DNA from: Acidobacteriaceae bacterium
GTDB taxonomy: Bacteria > Acidobacteriota > Terriglobia > Terriglobales > Acidobacteriaceae
Direction of reading: 5' to 3'
Assembly (NCBI GenBank): GCA_027452125.1
Contig: DAIDGZ010000132.1
Location: 1-42,209, forward strand
Length of the DNA stretch: 42,209 bases
Shown here: piece by piece, positions 31,514 through 40,234 of the stretch
Position numbering within the stretch: the first letter of the stretch is position 1
Layout: every line of letters begins with the position of its first letter
Notes under the pieces: model-generated
What the model saw: only the letters and a program-made list of their open reading frames with translations
What the model was told of the DNA's origin: nothing
Database searches by the model: none
Translations under genes and position numbers: made by a program

Positions 31514-34105
31514 ATGACGCACGACGAACACCCTCGGCACTCTAAGCCCTCTCGCCGCCGGCGGATCTGGCTGGCCCTGTTGCTGCTCTGCGCTGTCGCG
31601 GCAGCTCTGATTGTGCCCCCGCTCATCAGCGTAAGCCGCTACAAAAGCCAGATCACGCAACTGGTCGCGCAATCTCTCGGACGGCCTGTGCGCCTCGCTT
31701 CCGTCGAAGTCCGTCTGCTGCCCCGGCCCGGCTTTGTCCTCTCTGACCTGACGGTGGCGGAAGACCCCGGCTTCGGCGCCGAGCCGCTGCTGCACGCCGA
31801 CTCCGTCACCGCCAGTCTGCGCTTCTTTCCGCTGTGGGTAGGCCGGCTGGAGATTGGCTCCATCAGCGTGGACGACGCCAGCATGAACCTGGTGCGCGAT
31901 GCCGGCGGTCGCTGGAACCTCGCCCCGCTCTTCCGCACCGCTGCCGCCAAGACCGGGCAAGCCGGACAGAACCGGCCCATTCCTCTGCCTTCCATCGAGG
32001 CCACCAACTCCCGCATCAACTTCAAGAACGGCGCGGAGAAGCTGCCCTTTTCCCTTACCGATGCGGATCTCTCCTTCTGGCAGAGCAGCCCCGGCGAGTG
32101 GCGCGTCCGCCTGCGCGGCCAGCCTGTGCGCACCGACATGAGCCTGGATAGCGCCGACACCGGCATCGTCCGCCTGGAAGCCAGCCTGCGCAGCGCCCCC
32201 GCCCTGCGTCAGATGCCCATCCGCCTGGACATGGACTGGAAGCAGGCCCAACTCGGCCAGCTTGCCCGGCTGATCCTCGGCGCCGATACCGGCTGGCGCG
32301 GCGACCTCACCGGCCAGGTCCATCTGGAAGGCACGCCAGACAGCGCCCAGGTGCAGGCTCGCCTGCGCGCCACCAGCGTCCACCGCGCGGAGTTTGCCCC
32401 CGCCGAGCCGCTGGACTTCGACGCCAACTGCAACTTCGTCCTCCACTATCCCGCGCACGCAATCGAAAAGCTGGCCTGCAACTCCCCGCTGGGCGATGGC
32501 CACATCCGCCTGACCGGCCAGAAGCCCGGCACGGGAGGCTCCCAGCTCACGCTCGCGCTCGATCAGATTCCTGTGGCAGCCAGCCTGGACCTGCTGCGCA
32601 TCATGCGCAGCGGCTTTGCTCCCGGCCTGCAGGCCAATGGCCGCGTCAGCGGAACGCTGGTGTACGCCGCGCCGGCCAGCGCTCCGCCCGCCCCCAGCCA
32701 TCTCCGCCACCCGGCGCCGCCCGGCGCGGACCATGCGCTCACCGGCAGCCTGACGGTGCAGGGCTTCCAGTTGAGTGGAGGCGCCCTCAGCCAGCCGCTG
32801 TCCGTGGCAAAGATCATTCTGGAGCCGGTCTCCGGAGCCGGCAATCAGATGCCCGCTATTGCCGCGGCCGTGGATATTCCCGCGGGCGCTCCCACGCCGC
32901 TCACCCTGGACCTGCGCCTCGGCCTGCGCGGCTATCAGGCCAGCCTGCATGGCCAGGCCAGCCTGGCGCGTGCCCGGGAACTCGCGCACGCCGCCGGGCT
33001 GGTGCAGTCCACGCCGCTGGACGCCTTCGCCGGCGACCCGCTGGCCGTGGACCTGACCGCCGCCGGGCCGTGGATGCTGGCGCACGATGCCTCTTTGGCC
33101 TCCCCCGCGGAAGGCGGCCCCGCCGCAATTTCCGCAGCCGCCCCGGTTGTCCTGCTGCCCACCACGGACACCTTCAGCGGAACCGTGACCCTGCAAAATG
33201 TGAACTGGAAGGCCGATTTTCTGGCCAATCCGGTGCTGATCTCGCAGGCCACCCTGCACCTGGGCGAGGGGCAGTTGCGCTGGAATCCCATCGACTTCGC
33301 CTACGGCCCCATCAAGGGCGCCGCCAGCCTGACCGTGCCCCTGTCCTGCGCCGATCCGCAAAACCAGCCCTGCCCGCCGCAGTTCGCCGTGCACCTCGGC
33401 GATCTGGACGCCGCGCAGTTACAGGCCTCCATCCTCGGCGCGCGCGAACCGGCCACGCTGCTCTCCACGCTGATTGCCCGCTTCCACCTCTCCTCGCCGC
33501 CGGCCTGGCCGCGCCTGGAGGGCACCGTGGAAGCCGACTCGCTCAAGCTGGGCCCGGTGGCGCTGGTCAAGCCTGCCGTATCGCTCCGCACCGTCGCCGA
33601 TGGCGCAGAGATCCGCTCTCTGGATGCCGGCCTGCTCGGCGGGCGGATCCACGCAACGGGCGCCGTGCATGCCGTCCAAAGCGCGCAGGATCTTCCCGCC
33701 TACACGCTGAAGGCCAGCCTGGAAAATCTACAGCCCGCCGATCTTGGCCGCCTGTTGGGCATGCGCTGGTCCGGCGGCCCCATCGACGCCCAGGGCAGCG
33801 TCAAGCTCGCGGGCTTCACCGCCGGCGCCCTGGCGGCCTCTGCCACCGGCACCCTGCGCTTTGAGTGGAAGCGCGGCGGCATGGCTGCCGCAGCGGCGTC
33901 CAAGTCTGCCGCAGTGCCCGCGGCGCTGACCCGCTTTGACCGCTGGACGGCGCAGGCCGACATTGCCAACGGCTCCATTGCCTTGAAGCAGAACCTGGTG
34001 CTGCGCGGCGCGAGCAAGCTGGCTGTGGAGGGGCAGGTGACGCTGGGTCATCCACCTCGGCTGGTCTTTGCCCCTTCGCACCCCGAACCGGCCGCCCGGC
34101 GCTGA
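31514..34105 (+). CDS. AsmA-family protein
   Basis: The 863-aa protein has a basic start, a single membrane anchor (about 18-38: IWLALLLLCAVAAALIVPPL) and then the AsmA N-terminal pattern: ISVSRYKSQITQLVAQSLGR, PVRLASVEVRLLPRPGFVLS. A long beta-rich body ends in an AsmA_2-like region (TLKASLENLQPADLGRLLGM and similar strands). AsmA-like proteins lie in the periplasm, anchored in the inner membrane, and related TamB/YhdP proteins bridge lipids to the outer membrane. Ala/Pro-rich linkers (about 380-400) join subdomains. It follows the lepB pair by 78 bp and belongs to the same envelope-related group. Exact role unknown. Confidence 0.87.
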   Translation: MTHDEHPRHSKPSRRRRIWLALLLLCAVAAALIVPPLISVSRYKSQITQLVAQSLGRPVRLASVEVRLLPRPGFVLSDLTVAEDPGFGAEPLLHADSVTASLRFFPLWVGRLEIGSISVDDASMNLVRDAGGRWNLAPLFRTAAAKTGQAGQNRPIPLPSIEATNSRINFKNGAEKLPFSLTDADLSFWQSSPGEWRVRLRGQPVRTDMSLDSADTGIVRLEASLRSAPALRQMPIRLDMDWKQAQLGQLARLILGADTGWRGDLTGQVHLEGTPDSAQVQARLRATSVHRAEFAPAEPLDFDANCNFVLHYPAHAIEKLACNSPLGDGHIRLTGQKPGTGGSQLTLALDQIPVAASLDLLRIMRSGFAPGLQANGRVSGTLVYAAPASAPPAPSHLRHPAPPGADHALTGSLTVQGFQLSGGALSQPLSVAKIILEPVSGAGNQMPAIAAAVDIPAGAPTPLTLDLRLGLRGYQASLHGQASLARARELAHAAGLVQSTPLDAFAGDPLAVDLTAAGPWMLAHDASLASPAEGGPAAISAAAPVVLLPTTDTFSGTVTLQNVNWKADFLANPVLISQATLHLGEGQLRWNPIDFAYGPIKGAASLTVPLSCADPQNQPCPPQFAVHLGDLDAAQLQASILGAREPATLLSTLIARFHLSSPPAWPRLEGTVEADSLKLGPVALVKPAVSLRTVADGAEIRSLDAGLLGGRIHATGAVHAVQSAQDLPAYTLKASLENLQPADLGRLLGMRWSGGPIDAQGSVKLAGFTAGALAASATGTLRFEWKRGGMAAAAASKSAAVPAALTRFDRWTAQADIANGSIALKQNLVLRGASKLAVEGQVTLGHPPRLVFAPSHPEPAARR

Positions 34106-34118
34106 AGCGGGTCGCCGA

Positions 34119-34124
34119 TAGAAT
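34119..34124 (+). promoter_or_regulatory. -10 box giving a leaderless HAD-gene mRNA
   Basis: TAGAAT ends 6 nt before the ATG at 34131, so transcription would begin at or next to the start codon. GGAGTC directly before the ATG is too close to work as a normal ribosome binding site. The box lies in the 25-bp gap after the AsmA-like gene. No clear -35 box is seen. Confidence 0.4.
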
Positions 34125-34130
34125 GGAGTC

Positions 34131-34820
34131 ATGGGTTTATCGGCTTCTTCCGCATCGGTCTCCATTGTCTGCAAGGGCGTGTTGTTTGATATGGACGGGA
34201 TTCTCATCTCGTCTCTTGAATCGGTGGAGCGCAGCTGGGCGAAATGGGCGGCGCTGCACGGCATTGACCTGAGCCGCACCCCGGGCATCGCCCACGGCCG
34301 CCGCGCCGTGGACACCCTCACCGCCCTGGCTCCGCATCTGGACCTCGAAACCGAGCTGAAAATCATCGAGGATATGGAAGTTGAGGATAACGAAGGGCTG
34401 AAGGTGCTGCCCGGCGTCCTCAATCTGCTGGCGGCCCTGCCCGCGCACCGCTGGACCGTGGCCACCAGCGCCACCGAGCGGCTGGCGCGCGCCCGGCTGG
34501 CTGCGGGAGGCATCCCTGTCCCCCCGCGCCTCATCACGGCCAACCAGGTCACCCACGGCAAGCCGCACCCCGAGCCGTTTCTCAACGGCGCGGCTCTGCT
34601 GGGCTTGGCTCCAGAGGACTGCGTGGTGTTTGAGGATTCCTCGGCCGGCGCTCAGGCTGGGCGTCAGGCCGGATGCACGGTCATCGCCACTACTTTCTCC
34701 CATCCGGTGGACACGCTGGACGCCGCCCATTACCTCGTGGAAGACCTCACCGGCATCGCCGTCAACGTGCTGCCCGGCGATCAGGGAATGGAGCTGAAGC
34801 TGACGCCGCTGCCCCGCTGA
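34131..34820 (+). CDS. HAD-superfamily sugar-phosphatase-like hydrolase
   Basis: The 229-aa protein is a HAD phosphatase of the subfamily with a helical cap. Motif I is VLFDMDGILISSLESVERSW (nucleophile and acid/base Asp two residues apart). Motif II is WTVATSATERL, motif III Lys lies in THGKPHPEPF, and motif IV is CVVFEDSSAGAQAGRQAGC. It resembles beta-phosphoglucomutase, sugar-phosphate and glycerol-3-phosphate phosphatases. Substrate cannot be read from sequence. It is convergent with the carbonic anhydrase gene, 20 bp away. Confidence 0.88.
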   Translation: MGLSASSASVSIVCKGVLFDMDGILISSLESVERSWAKWAALHGIDLSRTPGIAHGRRAVDTLTALAPHLDLETELKIIEDMEVEDNEGLKVLPGVLNLLAALPAHRWTVATSATERLARARLAAGGIPVPPRLITANQVTHGKPHPEPFLNGAALLGLAPEDCVVFEDSSAGAQAGRQAGCTVIATTFSHPVDTLDAAHYLVEDLTGIAVNVLPGDQGMELKLTPLPR

Positions 34821-34840
34821 ACTGGAAAAGAGGCTGCGTC

Positions 34841-35587
34841 TTACCGCGTCGACTCAATCCGCCGCCCGTGCTGCGGCTGCAGCGGCCGGGTGTTCATGGG
34901 GTAAAGCGCGGAGAACAGGTTCAACTGGCTCAGGCTGATGCTCACTTCCTGGTCGTAGATGTACCAGCTCACCCCCTCCGTGCACGGCGGGGTGGTCAGG
35001 GAGCCGGTGTAAGTCCAGTAGCCACGGTCCGGCGGCAGAAATCCCGCCGGATTGATGATCGCCGTCACCTTCTCGGACTTGCCCGGAGTCATCGGCATGT
35101 GATCCCAGAGGGTCGCCATCACAGCGTTCGGAATGCTCTGATTCGCGTTCAGCAGAACCGCCACCACTGCCAGCCGGCCGTCGGCGCTCTTGTGCACCAG
35201 GTGCACCACCATGTCCGTCAGATGTCCGTTCACCGCATGCTCGCTGGGGTGGTGAAAGTGAAACTGCTCCAGGTCATAGCGCACGCCGTTGGCAAGGATG
35301 TAGCTGCCCGGCTGCACATCCACTTCGATGGTGTGGCCATTGTTCACCATGGTCACCGGGCCGCTCATGTAGTGGAATTCGATGGGCTTCAGGGCCTTGT
35401 TGCGGTGCGTGTCGTGGATATTGATCGGGGACTGCTCGTGTCCCTTGGAACAGGCGCGGTAAGAACGATCCAGCCTGCCCCAGTTCATTGGCCCATTCCC
35501 GCCGCGATAGCTCCAGGGAACGGTGTTTTGTGCTGAAGCCAGGACAGCACCGGAAACAATGAGTGCGGCAAGTACAGGAAAGCGCAT
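34841..35587 (-). CDS. Exported alpha-class carbonic anhydrase
   Basis: The 248-aa enzyme interconverts CO2 and bicarbonate, probably in the periplasm. It has a signal peptide (MRFPVLAALIVSGAVLASAQ), then PWSYRGGNGPMNWGRL and the QSPINI motif. Zinc ligands are H110 and H112 in EQFHFHHPSEH and H129 in MVVHLVHKS; the spacing matches bacterial alpha-CAs. Thr in GSLTTPPCTEGVSW is the gatekeeper site. The ATG at 35587 has GGAGA upstream. The frame stays open to 35776 and encodes a possible extra hydrophobic N-terminus starting at an ATG at 35716 with GAGGGGCGG before it, so a longer form is possible. Confidence 0.9.
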   Translation of the reverse strand: MRFPVLAALIVSGAVLASAQNTVPWSYRGGNGPMNWGRLDRSYRACSKGHEQSPINIHDTHRNKALKPIEFHYMSGPVTMVNNGHTIEVDVQPGSYILANGVRYDLEQFHFHHPSEHAVNGHLTDMVVHLVHKSADGRLAVVAVLLNANQSIPNAVMATLWDHMPMTPGKSEKVTAIINPAGFLPPDRGYWTYTGSLTTPPCTEGVSWYIYDQEVSISLSQLNLFSALYPMNTRPLQPQHGRRIESTR

Positions 35588-35989
35588 GAGCAGTCTCCAC
35601 CAAGCTGGTTTTCTGGTTCGGGTTGATTCTAAGCCATGAAAGCAGGAGCGCAAAACATATAGACGCAGGAGCAGCAGGAAGGCGATGCCGCGAACGATCC
35701 CGGAAATCCATCCCATCCGCCCCTCGCGAAAGCTCCGGCGCCGTATTGCACAGCAACAGAACACGATTCCTGGCACTCTTCCGGAAGCGCCCCGCGCCTT
35801 TCAAAAGGAGAATAGTTTCTGTATAACTTCTGGCAGGGCCTGCTGCGCGCCGTTGCGCGCATAGTCAGGCTCTACGCACGCTTTGCGCACACACCGCAGG
35901 GCGAATCCGGGCGATCTTGGCTGCATGGGCACACGGTCAAACTTGCCCTGCACGCCTGCGCCGCTGCTCAGCTTCCAAAGGGTCCAGAC
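35588..35989 (+). other. 402-bp divergent region between carbonic anhydrase and GH2 genes
   Basis: The region carries possible plus-strand promoter parts: TTTCAA (35799-35804) and TATAAC (35822-35827), 17 bp apart, giving a start near 35834. A tight hairpin follows at 35844-35861 (TGCGCGC-cgtt-GCGCGCA), which would be in the 5' leader of the GH2 mRNA. The minus strand holds the possible upstream extension of the carbonic anhydrase. No other coding signal is visible. Confidence 0.4.
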
Positions 35990-38413
35990 ATGAAATCTCT
36001 CCTTCTCGCCACGCTGCTGGCCGCCAGCCTTCCGGTCCTCGCCGCAACGCCCTCCGTGCCGCCCACGGCGGCAACGCTGCCATCTTCCGCGCTGCGCGTC
36101 ACCCAGTCCTTCGACGCTGACTGGCAGTTCGCGCGCGGGGACTTTGCCCACGCCGAGCAGCCCGCCTTCAGTGACACCGGCTGGCAGACCCTCCGCGTGC
36201 CGCATGACTGGAGCATCGCCGGCCCCTTTGACCGGGCCAATCCCTCCGGCCAGGGCGGCGCCTTTCTGCCCGCCGGCATCGGCTGGTACCGCAAGCGCTT
36301 CGTGCTGCCCCAGTCCGCCGCCCACAAGCGCATCTTCATCGTCTTCGATGGCGTCATGGCCAACAGCGACGTGTGGATCAACGGCACGCACCTCGGCCAT
36401 CGCCCCTACGGCTACGTCAGCTTTCGCTACGAATTGACCGGCCATCTGCGCTTCGGCGCCGGCGAAACCAATGTTCTCGCCGTCCGCTGCGACGACGCGC
36501 AGCAGCCCGCCTCGCGCTGGGCGCCCGGCGCCGGCATCTATCGCCACGTGCGCCTCATCGAGACCAGCGACCTGCACGTCCAGGGCTGGGGCACGTACGT
36601 CAGCACGCCCGCCGTCACCGCCCAGCAGGCCACCGTGCGCGTAGAGAGCACCGTCGTCAATCAGTCCGGCTCCGCGCGCAAAACCGCCCTCGCCATCCGC
36701 CTCTACGCCCCGGACGGCAGGCTCGCCGCCCGCATCGCCACGGCGGCGCAGCCTATTCCCGCCGGCCAGTCCTATACCTTCGCGCAACTCATCCCCGTCC
36801 CCCATCCTGATCGCTGGGACATCGATCATCCCGTGCTCTATCGCGCCGTGGTGGATGTGCTCAGCGGTGGCCGTCCCGTGGATGAAGACACCGCCGCCTT
36901 CGGCATCCGTGAGTTCCACTTTGACGCCGCCACCGGCTTCTGGCTCAACGGCCGCAACTTCAAGATCAAGGGCGCCTGTCTCCACGCCGAGTACGGCGCC
37001 TTTGGCGCAGCCGTTCCGCTGGACGCCTGGCAGCATCGCCTGGAGGCGCTGCACAGGCTCGGCGTCAACGCCATCCGCACCGCCCACAACCCGCCCTCGC
37101 CGGAGTTCCTCGCACTCTGCGACCGCATGGGCTTCCTGGTGATGGATGAGATGTTCGACTGCTGGACGGTGGGCAAGAATCCCTACGACTATCACCTCTA
37201 TTTCAACGACTGGGCGACCCGGGACACCCGCGACACCGTGATGCGCGACCGCAACCATCCCAGCATCATCCTGTGGAGCGCGGGCAACGAGATTCACGAC
37301 ACACCGCACGAGCCGCGCGCCCGCTGGATTCTCGCCGCGCTCCTCGGTGTCTTCCACCAGTACGACCCCAGCCGCCCGGTCACCATGGCGCTCTTCCGTC
37401 CCAACGCCAGCCACGACTACGACAACGGCCTCGCCGACATGCTCGATGTGGTCGGCCAGAACTATCGCGAGAATGAGATCCTGGCCGCGCACCAGCAGAA
37501 GCCCACACGCAAAATCCTCGGCACCGAGAACGCCCATAGCCGCGAGGCCTGGCTGGCCCTGCGCGACAACCCGCCCTACGCCGGCCAGTTCCTGTGGGTA
37601 GGCGCGGACTACCTGGGCGAGGCCCACGTCTGGCCTTACATCGCCAATAGCTCCGGGCTCGTGGATCGCACCGACTACCCGCATGCCATCGGCCTGCAGC
37701 GGCAAAGCTGGTGGGCCGCCGCGCCCATGGTCCGCATCGTGCGCCGCGTCGCGCCCACCGCCGCCGGTCCCACCGATCCCGGTGAAGCCACGGACGCCCG
37801 GCGCCCCCACCAGGTCCTCTTCACGGACTGGACCCCGCGGAACCTCGCTCCGCACACAGAGAATGTTGAGGTCTACAGCAACGCGCCGCAGGTTGAACTC
37901 CTGCTCAACGGCAAATCGCTGGGGACACAGGCCATGCCCAGCGACGCCTCGCCGCGCACCTGGCAGGTTCCCTTTGCGCCGGGCACGCTGCGCGCCCTCG
38001 CCACGGATCACGGCCGCGTGGTCGCCACCGACGAGCTGCGCACCGCCGGCGTCCCCGCGCGCATCGAGCTGATCGCGGATCGCAGGCCGCTCGCCAGCGG
38101 CTGGGAGCATGTGGACTACCTCACCGCGCATGTCGTCGATGCTCACGGCGTCGTGGTGCCCACGGCAGACAATCTGCTCACCTTTACCGTGCAGGGCCCC
38201 GGCCGCATTGCCGCGGTAGACAATGGCGACAACACCAGCCACGAGTCCTTCCAGGCAGACCACCGCAGCGCCTACGAGGGCCGCTGTATCGCCTTCGTCC
38301 GCGCCGAGGCAGACCACGGCAGCATCGTCGTCACCGCCTCCGCGCCCGGCCTGCGTTCCGGTAGCGTCACGCTGAGTGCGGAGCCGGAGCAACCCGCCGC
38401 CTCAGGCAAGTAA
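35990..38413 (+). CDS. Exported glycoside hydrolase family 2 (beta-galactosidase-like)
   Basis: The 807-aa enzyme has a signal peptide (MKSLLLATLLAASLPVLAAT). The GH2 order follows: sugar-binding jelly roll (about 40-195, with RVPHDWSIAGPFD and GWYRKRFVLP), an Ig-like domain, and the TIM barrel (about 305-600). The acid/base Glu434 is in LWSAGNEIHD and the nucleophile Glu513 in ILGTENAHSR. C-terminal beta domains (VEVYSNAPQVELLLNGKSLG and following) complete a typical GH2. Likely substrates are beta-galactosides or related plant glycans; family alone does not settle specificity. It converges on an SGNH esterase that suggests pectin breakdown. Confidence 0.92.
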   Translation: MKSLLLATLLAASLPVLAATPSVPPTAATLPSSALRVTQSFDADWQFARGDFAHAEQPAFSDTGWQTLRVPHDWSIAGPFDRANPSGQGGAFLPAGIGWYRKRFVLPQSAAHKRIFIVFDGVMANSDVWINGTHLGHRPYGYVSFRYELTGHLRFGAGETNVLAVRCDDAQQPASRWAPGAGIYRHVRLIETSDLHVQGWGTYVSTPAVTAQQATVRVESTVVNQSGSARKTALAIRLYAPDGRLAARIATAAQPIPAGQSYTFAQLIPVPHPDRWDIDHPVLYRAVVDVLSGGRPVDEDTAAFGIREFHFDAATGFWLNGRNFKIKGACLHAEYGAFGAAVPLDAWQHRLEALHRLGVNAIRTAHNPPSPEFLALCDRMGFLVMDEMFDCWTVGKNPYDYHLYFNDWATRDTRDTVMRDRNHPSIILWSAGNEIHDTPHEPRARWILAALLGVFHQYDPSRPVTMALFRPNASHDYDNGLADMLDVVGQNYRENEILAAHQQKPTRKILGTENAHSREAWLALRDNPPYAGQFLWVGADYLGEAHVWPYIANSSGLVDRTDYPHAIGLQRQSWWAAAPMVRIVRRVAPTAAGPTDPGEATDARRPHQVLFTDWTPRNLAPHTENVEVYSNAPQVELLLNGKSLGTQAMPSDASPRTWQVPFAPGTLRALATDHGRVVATDELRTAGVPARIELIADRRPLASGWEHVDYLTAHVVDAHGVVVPTADNLLTFTVQGPGRIAAVDNGDNTSHESFQADHRSAYEGRCIAFVRAEADHGSIVVTASAPGLRSGSVTLSAEPEQPAASGK

Positions 38414-38466
38414 GCCCGCCGCGGCAATCTGGAAGATGGATGAAGCACAGAAATCTTCCGCCGTGC

Positions 38467-38506
38467 AAAAAATCATGGCCGGAGCGCGGGACGACTCGCT
38501 CCGGCC
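38467..38506 (-). terminator. Terminator of the SGNH esterase gene
   Basis: GGCCGGAGCG (38477-38486) and CGCTCCGGCC (38497-38506) form a perfect 10-bp stem with a 10-nt loop. On the minus strand it is followed by ATGA and then TTTTTT (run at 38467-38472). It lies 30 nt beyond the stop of the minus-strand esterase gene. It may also slow plus-strand transcription from the GH2 gene. Confidence 0.75.
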
Positions 38507-38536
38507 GGTCTGGCATCCTGAGACACATTCCAATCT

Positions 38537-39823
38537 CTACCGCTCATACGGAGTCTGTGCAGAGAGGAACGGGTCCGTGGGCACGCGCCACACGCCGGGC
38601 GCATCGGGATGCGCCGGGTCGAAGCTGGGAATCCCGTGACGCAGATACCTGGCCAGCGGCAGCTTCTGCTCGCGGATGGACTGCACAATGCACTTGGCCA
38701 GTTCCAGCGCGCCGTAGGAGTTGAAGTGCGTGTTGTCTGCCAGCGGCTTCGGCTGATCCGGGAAGGTGTTCGCCGGATAGTGCACAAAGGCCTTCAGCGT
38801 CCCCTCCGGCCCCATGGCCTCAAACAGCGTCTTGCTCATCGCGTTCAGATCGATCAGCGGGACCTTCTGCTCCCGGGCCACCTCGCGCATGGCATCGGGA
38901 TAGCCCGCCAGCGTCGGCACAATCTTGCCCTCCGGCGTAAAGTCGCGCCGGTTCATGGAGGTCACCAGCACCGGATGCGCCCCACGCGCGCGCGCCAGCT
39001 GGATGTAGCGCTCGAGCAGCTCCTTGTACCTGGGAATAGACACAAACCCGCGGCCCGGCTTCTGATCGTTGTGCGCAAACTGCATCATCAGGTAGTCGCC
39101 GGCATGAATGGTGCTGAAGATCTTGTCGAACCGCCGCTCGCCCACAAAGCTGGCAATCGTCTCGCCAGACTCCGCCTCGTTGGCAATGGCAATCCTGTCA
39201 TTGAAAAATACGGGCAGCATCTGTCCCCACGCCGCCCACGGCTCCTTGTCCTGGTCCACCACGGTGGAGTCGCCGGCAATGTACACCGTGGGCGCCTGCA
39301 CCGGCTCAATCGCGATGGAGCGCACCGCCGGGTGTTGCCCAATCCACTCCAGCGTCAGCTTGTGATCCCAGTCCAGGCTGCCGATCTCCCGCGGCTTCAG
39401 ATGCACGCGCTCCCCGGCGTTCACCTCCGGCGTGCGCACGTGCACCACAAAGCTGCGCTTCACCTTCTGCCCGGGACGGGTCGCCAGCTCTTCCACCATC
39501 AGGCGCCGCGCCTCGGCCTTCACCGTGGTCACCGCGGCCGCACTGCCGCCCAGCACCACCGTCACGCGATAGTCGCCGTCCGGCTCCGTCACTGAGACGA
39601 AGAACGGCATATCGCTCTGGCACACGCCGCCGCTCACCTGGGGCGAGGCCTGCAGGTCGAAGCCGAAATCCTGCTTGCCCTCCTGGTAGCGCGTGCCCGC
39701 AAGCGCCTGCGCCCCGCCGTGCGCTTGCGTGCTGCAATCCAGCACGTAGGCCGCGGGCTGTGCCGCGCCTGCCGTCAACACAGTGCTCATCCCCAGCACC
39801 GCCAAAGTACACCAGTAGTTCAT
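38537..39823 (-). CDS. SGNH hydrolase, rhamnogalacturonan-acetylesterase-like
   Basis: The 428-aa protein has a signal peptide (about residues 1-22, ending LTAGAA), a beta-sandwich module of about 150 residues and a C-terminal SGNH domain. Catalytic parts are YIAGDSTVVD (Ser), FAHNDQKPG (Asn) and the late DNTHFNSYG with the Asp-x-x-His pair. This matches rhamnogalacturonan acetylesterases (CE12), which remove acetyl groups from pectin. ATG 39823 is chosen because AAGGAGA lies about nine bases upstream; ATGs at 39829 and 39841 are in frame. It is convergent with the GH2 gene. Confidence 0.88.
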   Translation of the reverse strand: MNYWCTLAVLGMSTVLTAGAAQPAAYVLDCSTQAHGGAQALAGTRYQEGKQDFGFDLQASPQVSGGVCQSDMPFFVSVTEPDGDYRVTVVLGGSAAAVTTVKAEARRLMVEELATRPGQKVKRSFVVHVRTPEVNAGERVHLKPREIGSLDWDHKLTLEWIGQHPAVRSIAIEPVQAPTVYIAGDSTVVDQDKEPWAAWGQMLPVFFNDRIAIANEAESGETIASFVGERRFDKIFSTIHAGDYLMMQFAHNDQKPGRGFVSIPRYKELLERYIQLARARGAHPVLVTSMNRRDFTPEGKIVPTLAGYPDAMREVAREQKVPLIDLNAMSKTLFEAMGPEGTLKAFVHYPANTFPDQPKPLADNTHFNSYGALELAKCIVQSIREQKLPLARYLRHGIPSFDPAHPDAPGVWRVPTDPFLSAQTPYER

Positions 39824-39990
39824 GCGCATCTTCTCCTTCATTGTTGCTGGGCTGCACCGCGGCTTTCAGCGGACTCGTTCATACAAAATCATCGTGTGCC
39901 AACGCATCGTCCACGCAAAGCATGCGCCGCCAACCGTACGACCGTCTCTCATCCTCGCAGGGGAACGCGGGGCGTCAACGCGCCAACGCT

Positions 39991-39996
39991 TATAAT
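39991..39996 (+). promoter_or_regulatory. -10 box of the tRNA gene
   Basis: A perfect TATAAT lies 25 nt before the tRNA 5' end at 40022, so the primary transcript would have a short 5' extension for RNase P. No recognisable -35 box is seen. Confidence 0.55.
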
Positions 39997-40021
39997 CTGA
40001 AGGGATTCATTCCTGTTTTCC

Positions 40022-40097
<76 letters not shown>

Positions 40098-40176
40098 GAA
40101 ATTCTCCTCCCCGCCATCTCCGTACCTCTTCGATCGCGGGCCGCGTCCGGCGTCGCCCTTTGCGCGGCAAAAGCCC

Positions 40177-40221
40177 GCGTCCTGCTCTCCGCGCGATGCC
40201 GCCGCAACAGGAGCAGGACGC
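40177..40221 (-). terminator. Hairpin downstream of alaS, possible terminator
   Basis: GCGTCCTGCTC (40177-40187) and GAGCAGGACGC (40211-40221) form a perfect 11-bp stem with a 23-nt loop. On the minus strand it is followed by GGGCTTTTGCC, only a short T-run. It lies 13 nt beyond the alaS stop. It would also lie about 80 nt after the tRNA on the plus strand, so it could serve both. Confidence 0.5.
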
Positions 40222-40234
40222 CGGCCTTCTCCGT

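Noticed and set aside
29816..33394. Very long open frame antisense to lepB, lepB and asmA
   Set aside because: High-GC coding DNA often leaves the opposite strand open. The translation is low-complexity Gly/Gln/Arg/His-rich, and the plus strand encodes three well-defined families.
35801..38392. Minus-strand open frame over the GH2 gene
   Set aside because: The GH2 catalytic motifs and signal peptide on the plus strand are decisive.
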